NCBI GenBank assembly: GCA_009746045.1
Contig: RPFO01001073.1
Location: forward strand, 1 to 36,015
Length of the DNA: 36,015 bases
Source: Mesostigma viride
Lineage: Eukaryota; Streptophyta; Mesostigmatophyceae; Mesostigmatales; Mesostigmataceae
Reading direction: 5' to 3'
A model generated the notes under the pieces. The model was given only the letters and a program-made list of their open reading frames with translations. It had not been told where the DNA came from and did not search any database. The position numbers and the translations under genes were made by a program. Shown here piece after piece: positions 23,297 through 31,985 of the stretch (positions are counted from its first letter, which is position 1; each line of letters begins with the position of its first letter).

Positions 23297-25958
23297 ATGG
23301 CGTCCAACAACGGCAACAACGGCAACAACAACAAGGGGAAGGCGCCTGCCAGGCGCACCTCACCCCGCCTTTCGCCGGAGGGCACGCCCTCCACCACCGA
23401 TGCGAGGGTGACGCCCAACGTCCCTTCCGCACGGTGGTCGCTGACCAACCCAGGCGTCGGGGCCCGCAGGTGGGGCCCGGCGCCCGGGGATGGCGAGCGG
23501 GCGGCCGTTTGCCACTGGCGGTTTGTCCGCCATGGCACCTGGGGGGCAGGTCCCCCGGGCACGACGTTCACCCGTCGCAGGTGACGGGGGTCGTGAGCGG
23601 AGTGATTCCTCCGAGGAGGATGGCGAGGTGCCGCCTGCGAGGCCTCGGCCTTCGCTTGAGCTTTCGTCGCAGACACCTGCGACGTCTGGCAACCTTTCCG
23701 TGGGCCGACAGATGGCCACCATGGACATTGACCGGTATGGGGAACATGTTCCGCCCCGGTCATGTTCGGGCGCCCACCCCATTTTCTCCCCTTGGGGAGG
23801 ACGACATCCCGGCGTTCATTGCGGTGAACGGCCGGATCTTGCTCGATCGTTTTCAGTTGCTTCCAGATGAGCAGATACACGCGATAGAGGTTCATCGGGT
23901 GCACTCGCTGATCGAGGGGCGTCTTAGGATGCAGCTCCCACTGGTTCAGGTGGCGGTTTGGCTGTACTGTTTCGCCAATCGGCCGCGGCACAACCCCGGC
24001 ACTGTTGATCAGTGGGCGTCCAGGCAGCGCCAGAGAGAGGCGCTGCGCGTGGTCTCCAGACCAGAGATCGCGCTGACTCCGTTGCCAGCGTGGCCCCAAG
24101 TCACGCCAGTTGGCTGGGGCCCGGATCGGCGTGAGGCGGCTGCGATGCCGCCTGCGACGGGGCGCGGGGCGGCAGACGCCCCCAACACGCCCATGGGTGG
24201 TGAAGCCACCCAGGACCCTCTGGCAGGTCAGAGGGTCCAACCTCAGCCGCAGGCTCCCCCGCCCCGTGGGGGGCCAGGTGGCTGAGGAGGCCACCGGGGT
24301 CGCAGGGACCCCGGCGGCGACACAAGCGCCCGGGGTCGCAGGGACCCCGGCAGCGACGCCGGCGCCTCCGGCGCTGGCGGGGGATGCAGCCCCCATGGAG
24401 GGTGTCACGGGCACCTCCAGCGGCTCTGGGGGGCAGGCCCCCTCTAGTCGCACAAGGACAAGTCCCTGGCAGGGCCGGAGGGGCCCCAGGGTCCCACCGC
24501 AGCTGGGCAGCAACCAGCACTGCTGGAGGGCGACCTGCAAGGTCGCGACTTCATCACCCTGGTGATGAGGCCGTGTGGCGTGCCATACAGACAGCCACAG
24601 CCTCCTTCCGTGGGCTGGCCGACAGGAGCCAGCAGATGCATGTCGCGGAGGCGGGCAGCCTGGTGTGTGCAATCATCACGCACATCCTGGGCCTGCCCAA
24701 CCTCCAAGGGCACACGCAGGGTGTGCGACGACCTGCTGCTGCCCTGCAGGCTCTCCTCTCAGGGAGGAGGGTGCAGGGCAGCAGGGTGCGTCTGGTGCGT
24801 TTGATGGAGCTCCTACAACGCCATCCTGAGAGGGGCGGGTAGGTGGCTAACTCTGCCTACCTGGTTGCATCACAATCTTACTAACCCTACTGACGATGAA
24901 GTGTCCCTCTCTCCCACCTTCCATGATTGGGAGGAGGCCCGCAGCAGGAGGCGGGAAGTGACACACACTCACACCCCCAACCAGCCCACCCCTATGTTGT
25001 CTAACCCTCCTACACAGCCCATGTTTGCCCATCCTGCTCAGCTCACTCAAGTAGCACTTCCCTCTCAGCAGGTCTCTCCTGTGAATGCTGCAGCAGCAAC
25101 ACCATCTTCTCCTCTCCCCCTGCATCCCCCTAGGCTACCCACTTACAATGAAAACCGTCCTGTGGATAGGATTAATGTCAGGGGGCTGCCTGAGGGGTAT
25201 ACTAGGGAGCAGGGGAATCATGCACTTCTCTCTCTGCAGCTGGCTAGGGAGGAACTGAATGTCAAGAATTGGTTTGGATCTCTCATGCAGGGGGATTTTT
25301 ACCATCAGTCCTCTTCTCAGATTCAGAATCTCATTCTTGTCTTCCAGCGTAGGTATCCCAAGTGGCAGGACACGCAGGCTAGGGCAGTTTGGGAGGCTTT
25401 CATGAAGGAGCTAACTGACCTCCTCTCCACCCCTCATCTGTGGACATCTATGGGGCATTCAGGTGGGTAGAGGAATACAGGGTCACATCAGTGGACTATG
25501 TGGCTGAGACAAAGAAATATGAGCTAGCCATCAAAGCACGTCCTGATGTCCAGCAGCTAGATCACAAGTTCTTGCTGCGTTCCTTCCTTGAGAAACTCAA
25601 ACTTGACAAAAACACCTACGCTATGCTTGCCAACAGGAATGGCAAAATACTGGGAGGACATGAAGGAGGCATTGGATTATATCAAGCTGGCCTTGGCTCC
25701 CCTTAGCCAGGGGGCCATGGGCACCTCTGTAAAGAGGGTCAGGGGGGAAGAGAGGGAGGAGGAGGATAGGGAGAGGGAAGACAGGAGCAAGAGACCTGTC
25801 ACTATGGCAGAAGTCAAGTCCCTGCTGGGACAAATGTTTAAGGGCAAGGGCAAGGGCAAGGGCAAGGGCAAGGGCAGGGCAGGGGCTGGGGCAAGGGCAA
25901 GGGTAAGGGGCAGTCTCCCTCCAAGGGGGGCAGCTCCAGCAACAACAACAACAACAGT

Positions 25959-25995
<37 letters not shown>

Positions 25996-26287
25996 CAACA
26001 ACAACAATAACAACAACAACAACAAGAAGCAGGACAAGGAGGACAAGTCTTCTCAGCGGTGCACCCGCTGTGGCATGAAGTACCACCTGCGGCCCACCTG
26101 CCGCAAGAACGTGGACGAGCTGGGGCATTTGGACGTCCTGTGCCACAAGTGCCACGGGCCGCCCCACGGTGACCCCAAGGACTGCAAGCGGCCTCCTTAC
26201 GGCAAGAAGTGTGAGTCTCCCTCTCATGCTGGCTTGAGTGTGCCTGCTTCACCTTCTTCTCTGCATGCCCCACTGTCAGAGCAGTGA
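23297..26287 (+). pseudogene. gag: gag region, frame-disrupted, with two zinc knuckles
   Basis: The ATG at 23297 opens an Asn/Gly-rich start (MASNNGNNGNNNKGK) after an A-rich leader. The reading then shifts frame repeatedly: about 23490-23740, 23760-24285, 24300-24840, 24865-25440, 25450-25640, 25640-25935. Capsid-like helical sequence lies at about 25140-25700. A Lys/Gly repeat (25845-25890) and an AAC run (25939-26026) follow. Two zinc knuckles come last: CTRCGMKYHLRPTC (exactly CX2CX4HX4C, about 26060-26100) and CHKCHGPPHGDPKDC (CX2CX4HX5C, about 26140-26190). Gag packages the element RNA in cytoplasmic particles. I have not attempted to restore the frame. Confidence 0.75.
25939..26026 (+). 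repeat. AAC microsatellite inside gag
   Basis: About 28 AAC triplets with two or three interruptions, between the Lys/Gly repeat and the zinc knuckles. It is likely a source of frame slippage. Confidence 0.9.
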
Positions 26288-27530
26288 GCAGTTCTGGAAA
26301 GGTGCTACAGCTGGTTTCAGAAGATTATGTCTCTAAACCAACCTTCACATCTATGGTTCCCAAGGTGTGCAGAGTGTCCCCAGCAGAGGATGCTCAGATC
26401 AGTTTTCAGGAGCTTGCTTTGCAGTTGCATTTCCTTTATGGGCATGAAGTGAGTGCAGAGGTGGTGGCAGCAGCAATAGGGGGGGCAGCACTCAGACGTG
26501 CATGCCAGGTGGTCAGATCCCACTGCCAGCATTGTCAGTTCAATGCACCCAAACCCCCTAAGTGGCATGTAGCTACCCACCTAAGAGCAAGGGCAGGGTG
26601 GTAGGAGATGTCTTTCATATCAAAGGACAATCTTACTTGGCACTTAAAGATGCATGGTCAAGGTACACAACCATTGAACCATTACCTGGAATGGACAAGA
26701 CACAGTTGCTCAGGGCTCTCTTGATTGCTCAGGCCAGGTACTACCCTGTGGAGGCATTGTTACTGGATCAGCAGTTCACATGTCTTGCCAATGAACCAGG
26801 GTGTGAGGCTATTGATCTGGCTGGGCTAGAAGATCATGAGAGGCAAGGCATTATTGAAAGGGCCATCAGGTCCATTAAAACCCTTGTAGCCAAAGAAGAT
26901 GGAAATCTGCTGGCTGACAGTGGGTCCTATGCTGACAGAGCTCTGTGGTCCACCAGGTTGTGCCAAGTCCTCAACAGGAGGCCACTCATGAAAACCCCAC
27001 AAGGGGTGGTCATTACACCAGATGGATTGCATGCAGGCATTTATCCACCTGAGGTACTAGCCCTCTACAACGCACAGCGAGCACAGACAGCTAGCAGGTT
27101 AGCTGTCAAGGATGCAAAGCATCCACGTCCCACCTTCAGAGAAGGGGATCAGGTCCTATTCTACAAGGAGTCGGGACTAGGCAAGGTGGGTACCTGGCAT
27201 GGGCCAGCCACCATCCTAAAGTTTAACACCACTGGCAGGACAGTGTTAGTTAAACACAATGACACGGGAAAAATTCACAGGTGTTCACCTCACAGGATGA
27301 AATTGTATTTTCCAACTGTGTCAGACGTGGCAGAGGAGGAAGAGCTGTTGGCCGACAGCCCTGTACAGTTGCCTGGCATCCCAGCGTTGCCCAGTGAGTG
27401 GTTGTTTGGAACACCCACTGGTGAGTGTGAGAGCCACACCCACTGTGACACCCAGGTCACCCTTGATGATTGCAGGCAGTCACTGCAGGATTGGCCCCTG
27501 CAGCAGAGGGTCACATTGGCAAAAAGGTGA
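26284..27530 (+). CDS. Integrase region of pol
   Basis: An N-terminal zinc motif of HHCC type (LHFLYGH then HCQHC, about 26427-26550) is followed by the catalytic core in another frame from 26562: D in GDVFHIKG (26607-26609), KDAWSRY as in Copia integrases, D in LLLDQQF (about 26766), and E in IIERAIR (about 26856). The second D to E spacing is 29 residues, slightly shorter than the classical 35. A C-terminal module, GTWHGPATILKF...HRCSPHRMKLY (about 27185-27310), resembles the GPY/F domain better known from Gypsy and retroviral integrases. One frame break lies between the zinc motif and the core near 26570-26600. The product would insert element cDNA into the genome. Confidence 0.85.
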
Positions 27531-27689
27531 TCAGCAACCTATCACCTATACAAGTGTGAACATAGCGCAGCCACTAGCTGCACCTTCCAAACGCAGCCTA
27601 GCAGACGCTGTTCGCATTTTACAAGCAGCTCATAGAGCCAAAGCTCAAACTGCTGCAGGATCAGCTAAGGTGGGGAAGGTTGGGCAGAA

Positions 27690-27985
27690 TGACAATAGCC
27701 CATTTATGGTTGCAGTGGACACACAAGCCCAGGTCAGCATTATCAGTGCCCTGGCTGTGCCCCATTTGCCTTTGGAACCTTCACCCTGGCACCATGTGGC
27801 TGATTTCTCAGGGCAGTCATCCCTCAAGGTATAGGTCAGGTCATGTTGACTATACTCGGTATCCCCACCCTTTTCAGGTATTGGAAGGTATAAAGGGAAT
27901 GCTTTGTTGGGGGATCCTTTTCTCTGTTACCCTGGTGTACTCATATCCAGTGATAGACTATCCATCCAGGACATGGGTGGTGTTG
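27690..27985 (+). CDS. Retropepsin-like aspartic protease, located after integrase
   Basis: FMVAVDTQAQVSIIS (catalytic Asp codon 27718-27720) matches the retropepsin active site, with Gln where Gly is usual in D-T/S-G. A flap-like segment (FSGQSSLK, then in the next frame IGQVMLTILG) and a second hallmark, LLGDPF (about 27904-27921, compare ILGxDF), follow, ending in SSDRLSIQD. Two frame changes occur between 27830 and 27904. No other D-T/S-G motif is seen between gag and integrase. It would cleave the Gag-Pol polyprotein. Confidence 0.65.
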
Positions 27986-29154
27986 ATCTGAAACATTTCA
28001 AAATTTCTCTTGAAAAACTTCTTAACACCAACATTGCTTCTGTAAAATTTGCTACACCCAAGTATGCCCCAGGGCAAGAACCCTGTGTGGCAGACCTGGT
28101 TCACAACCAAAAACTTCATCCCAACTCATTTGGATTGGGCAAGCATGATGTGGCTAAAATGTCTCCTCTTTCTTATGAACAGATAGAGCAAGACTGTCGC
28201 ACACACATAGGATTCCTAAAATGGGTGGAGGCCTTTAACAAGGCCAGGGAAGAATGGGTAGTGCCAGATCCTCTTAGTCCTTCTCATACTCCCCCTGTCA
28301 CACCTATTGACAAAAAGCCTGCAGGGTGCAAGCACTTGCGCCTGAAGTTTGTGTGTAAACATAAGCCAGCAGCAGATGGGTCAGTCATCTTTCATGCTAG
28401 ACCTTGTGTGACAGAGTTCAAGGGCACCACTGATCTGACAGAGGCAGAGTTGTACACGCCAGGCATTCAGCAAACATCCCTAAAAATCTTGCTGTCTGTC
28501 TTTGTGGGTCATCTCAATGATGGGGATGACTATATCTGTAAGGCTACAGACATTAAAAGGGCTTTCCTGAAAGGCTCACCTGAGATAGCACAACAAGTGT
28601 GGCATGGTCAGGTGTACGTAGTCTCCACTCCCAGAGTTTGGGCAAAACACATCCCTCAGCAGTACCTGAAAGCTAACATAGGTGTTGAAGGGCTGCAATC
28701 AGCTCCTCGCATTTTCAGGATGTCAGCTCAGGCTGTGTTTGAAAAGTTAGGGGCTAGATATGATGACATAGACCCTTGCTTCTTTGTGGTCCCACACCCT
28801 CATGGCATTCTCACCTTTGTGTGGCATGGGGATGATCAGCTGATTGCTGGGCCAAGGCGTGCTGTGGATGATTTTATTCAACAAGTGTCACAGCATTTTG
28901 AGATTGGCAAGCAAGTAGAGCTGGGCACCACTGCCATAAAATTTGTGGCACAATGTTACAACTCCAGCAGCATCAAAACCAGTGGGTGTGTGCACTCTAC
29001 TCTCCCAATGATTACATGCACAGCTGCTTGGCGGTTTTGCAAACAAAAATCAAACCTGGAGCCTGTCCTACCATTAGAGGCAAGCTGGGGTGGTTGTGCT
29101 CAACGTGTGCACCTCACCTGGCTGTGGTTAGCAGAGTTGATGATGATGTCTTGA
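27904..29154 (+). CDS. Copia-type reverse transcriptase (RVT_2)
   Basis: Copia RT blocks occur in order: LRLKFVCKHKPAADGS (compare kWVyK.K.dG), ARPCVTEFKG, CKATDIKRAFLKG with the first catalytic Asp at 28549-28551, a GLQSAPRIF block (compare GLKQAPR.W), DPCFF, and the polymerase motif HGDD (28825-28836) in place of the usual YVDD, followed by LIAGP. It is continuous in one frame for about 1.25 kb and shifts to the RNase H frame near 28950-29150. It copies element RNA into DNA. Confidence 0.9.
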   Translation: MLGDPFLCYPGVLISSDRLSIQDMGGVDLKHFKISLEKLLNTNIASVKFATPKYAPGQEPCVADLVHNQKLHPNSFGLGKHDVAKMSPLSYEQIEQDCRTHIGFLKWVEAFNKAREEWVVPDPLSPSHTPPVTPIDKKPAGCKHLRLKFVCKHKPAADGSVIFHARPCVTEFKGTTDLTEAELYTPGIQQTSLKILLSVFVGHLNDGDDYICKATDIKRAFLKGSPEIAQQVWHGQVYVVSTPRVWAKHIPQQYLKANIGVEGLQSAPRIFRMSAQAVFEKLGARYDDIDPCFFVVPHPHGILTFVWHGDDQLIAGPRRAVDDFIQQVSQHFEIGKQVELGTTAIKFVAQCYNSSSIKTSGCVHSTLPMITCTAAWRFCKQKSNLEPVLPLEASWGGCAQRVHLTWLWLAELMMMS

Positions 29155-29785
29155 TGCAAGTAGGTCACAAAGCCATCACCAAAACTCTCCAGGAGGGCCC
29201 TCCCCTTATCTTGCACTCCTTGGATCTCCACAAAACCATTCACATCCAAGCTATGATGGATAGTTCCATGGAGTCCAGGCAGATTACCAAGATGCAGGCA
29301 AGGGAGTCAGGCTTGTATTTTGTGCAGAATGATGATGCACCCTTGTCTCTCATTTCATGGTACAGCCGGTTGCATAGACGCAAGGCTGTCAGCAGCAATG
29401 CTGCTGAGTGCAGGGCAGTGGTGTCAGCAGTGCTTCATGCCAGGTACTTGAATCATGTGCTGGTTTGGTTGCAGATGCAAGCAGGCAGCAATGCTGGGGT
29501 GGTGGCACATTGCTCACTGACAGTCAGTCAGTCCTCAGTTTCCTTGCTAACCCTATGCTGTCCACACTGATCTTGACTGGGTGGTCCTGAAACAGGAGTC
29601 CACCTACTGGGAGTCCCCCGTCACGTGGAGGACAAACACAACGCTGCTGATGCACTCACTAAAGTGCCTCAGCAGGCAGCTGAACAATATCAGCTGTTGT
29701 ACCACTTGATGAACCCCTATGGCAAGCAGGCAACCCTGCCCCATAGGGGGACGCCTAGCAGGGTCCTGTTCACCAGGGCTGCCTA
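28953..29785 (+). CDS. RNase H domain and end of pol, frame-disrupted
   Basis: Copia-type RNase H: Asp in AMMDSSMESRQ (29259-29261), Glu in SNAAECRAVV (29406-29408), Asp in LLTDSQSVLSFL (29519-29521, different frame), and final Asp in NAADALTKV (29649-29651), the familiar ADxLTK ending. The reading ends at a TAG at 29783-29785. Two frame changes and a TGA at 29588-29590 interrupt it. It degrades template RNA during reverse transcription. Confidence 0.85.
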
Positions 29786-30832
29786 GGTCACCCAGTACCC
29801 CTTGGGCAGGTCCAAGGGGTAGGTTGTGGCTTCCAGCAAGGGGGGTTGGTTGGAGTCTGTTTTTCATACATCTGCGTGCCCTATGCCCAATAAAATCTGT
29901 TTTGATTTTCTCAACACCATGGAATTTCGTTATGCACACCTTCATAGGTGGGCATGGGATGTATCTCACACCTTTTATTCACTAGGGCGTATGCCTTGGT
30001 GGAATGGCCTTGAGCTCAGTGGCTCAGGTGCCCCCATTCAAGTGGAGGGTCAAAGCTCCCTTGACAGGTGGTTACCCAGGACCCAGTTCACTGTGGATAT
30101 CCTGGGCCACCTGGCCTTACTGTTCAGTGGCAGTACAGGCATGGGTGCTGTCATGTTGTCTAGTAGTACAACGTGCTCAGCACAGGTGCAGGATGAAATA
30201 TTCCTGTCACCTGTCACCAGGACTTCAGTCACCCATGTGCAGGGCAGGGGTGGCTGGTCTCCCACGTTGTGCAGGTGCAATGTGGCCAGGTCCAGGATGT
30301 CATAGTCCTGTCACCTGTCACTCGGACTTCAGCCCCCTCTGTGCAGGGCAGGGGTGGCTGGTCCTCACATGTTGTGCAGGTACAACATGGACAGTGCAGG
30401 GTGCAATAAACCTGTCCACTGTCACTCCTCAGGTTGCAGGTAACCTGAGCTCAGTTGACCCAGCCTGGCTGGGTATTTCTCTCTGAGTGGGCGATGATGA
30501 TGGAACAACATGGAACCTCTTAAACGGTTACCTTGGCATTTTTTTTACAAGGGCTCTCTTGGCTGGTGGTGCACTCCCTGGATAGGCAGACAGGCATAGC
30601 TATCTCCTTGTGAGCTCGCGAGGAGGAGGAACTCCCCGGGCATGTTGAGCTAAACGTGATGCCATCACAAGTATTGCACGAGTTCTGGGGCCCATCTTTT
30701 TCAGTCCAGATGTTGCAGTATGGGTGTCAGTTGCTCAGCACCTCAGTCAGCTTGGAGTCAGTCAGTCTCCCTAGCTGGGCAGGGTCAGGCTTGAAGTCGC
30801 TAGCCTTCAACCTGAAAGGAAAACATAATGGG
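29786..30832 (+). other. Long 3' non-coding region of the retrotransposon with 104-bp repeat
   Basis: About 1 kb between the pol stop and the 3' LTR without a credible gene. A tandem repeat of 104 bp starts at 30206, 30310 and 30414 (GTCACCTGTCAC start; two units and a stub), sharing GTGCAGGGCAGGGGTGGCTG. I see no envelope-like open frame. Confidence 0.75.
30820..30832 (+). promoter_or_regulatory. Polypurine tract
   Basis: AAAACATAATGGG directly precedes the 3' LTR (AGTTT). It is mostly purine and in the expected place for plus-strand priming. Confidence 0.55.
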
Positions 30833-31307
30833 AGTTTAAGATGAGATTGCTTAGGCTGAACACAACGGATTTCCCGGCCTGCCGCGCCGCGTATTGCCTA
30901 CGCGGCTGAGCGGGAACACCTCAGTACAGTAACGGTAGCAGGGTGTACGGTACTGAGGTGTCCATGTGGACCGATGTGCGGTTAGTGCCAGACTTGTCCT
31001 AGGTGCTAGCATCGACCCGCCGGTCCGGTGTAGCCGGGCCCCTGACGGGCCGAGTCTTAGCTGGATGCTAGTGACGTGGTCGCATGGCATTGCAGTGTAA
31101 CACTTGGTCCACTGGTCGTGTGCGCAGGTAGCACCGCCATAAGGCATATAGGCGTAGGCACTGGGGAGTGCCACAGCCACCCTGAGTCTGCCCAGTTCCA
31201 TTCTGAGCCGCTCAGCTTTTCCCTCTCTCTCAATTGTATTAGTTAAATACATCATCATTCGCTCTCAGCTTTCGCAGTTGTCGTCGTCCCTGTCTCCATC
31301 GCAAACT
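30833..31307 (+). repeat. 3' LTR
   Basis: 475 bp, homologous to 22795-23250 along its full length and ending CAAACT before the CCGCC duplication. Against the 5' LTR it differs almost only by single-base insertions and deletions (19 bp longer), with very few substitutions. Confidence 0.93.
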
Positions 31308-31985
31308 CCGCCCCTTGCGTGCGCGTGTATCCAGTGTGTGTGCATGCGCCCCTTGCGTGCAAAGGTGGTGTGTAAGTGTGTGTGCAGCCCCTTGCGTGCA
31401 TGGTGTATGTACGTGTGTGTGCAGCTGCCCCTTGCGTGCGCGGTGTGGTGTACGTGTTGTGCAGACCCCCGGTGGTTGCGCGGTGTATGTACATGTTGTT
31501 GCAGTTGCCCTTTGCGTGCGCGGTGGTATGTACGTGTGTTGTGCAGCCGCCCTTGCGTGCGCGGTGTAGTACGTGTGTGTGCAGCCGGCTCCCAAGCGTG
31601 CGCGGTGTGTGTACATGTGTGTTGCAGATTGCCCCTTGCGTTGTGCGCGGTGTACTGTAGGTTGTGTGCAGCCGCCACCGTGGTTGCGCGGTGGTATGTA
31701 ACATGTGTGTGCAGTTTGCCGACCTCGCGTGCGCCGGTTGTATGTACGTGTGGTGTGCAGCCGCCCCCTTGCGTGCGCGGGTAGGTTTACGTGCGTGTGT
31801 GCAGCCGCCCCAAGCGTGCGCGGTGTGTGTTACATGTGTGTGCAGTTGCCCCTTGCGTGCGCGGTGTGGTGTAACGTGGTGTGTGCAGCCGCCCTTGCGT
31901 GCGCGGTGGATGTACGTGTTGTGTGCAGTTGCCCCCCTTTGCGTGCGCGGTGGTTTTTCGTCCGTGTGTGAAACAGACCGGCCCT
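31308..31985. repeat. 40-bp satellite, right continuation of the interrupted array
   Basis: It starts CCGCCCCTTGCGTGCGCG, exactly completing the unit broken at 22794. It follows 19488-20130 variant by variant (ATGCCAGTGTGTG-type unit, the short GCAGCCCCTTGCG unit, GTGGTTGCG, CCCAAGCG, and the unique GGTTTTTCG at 20104 and about 31963), but with roughly one extra base every 20 bp. Confidence 0.9.

Larger units (their letters stand above)
22795..31307 (+). mobile_element. Copia-like LTR retrotransposon, complete, 8,513 bp
   Basis: Two LTRs (22795-23250 and 30833-31307) flank gag-pol sequence, and a 5-bp target duplication, CCGCC, lies at 22790-22794 and 31308-31312. Removing the element rejoins the satellite in register. 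LTR ends are AGTT...AACT instead of the usual TG...CA. A primer-binding site begins TGG directly after the 5' LTR, and a purine-rich tract precedes the 3' LTR. Domain order is gag, integrase, protease, RT, RNase H. Several frame breaks interrupt gag and pol; part of these may be consensus errors, because LTR differences are mostly single-base indels. Confidence 0.93.

Noticed and set aside
23233-24672. Minus-strand 479-codon open frame opposite gag
   Set aside because: GC-rich antisense shadow of the gag region. No domains, and it starts from nothing promoter-like.
29786-30832. Envelope-like third gene of the retrotransposon
   Set aside because: Open frames are short. The region contains a 104-bp non-coding tandem repeat and no signal peptide or transmembrane pattern.
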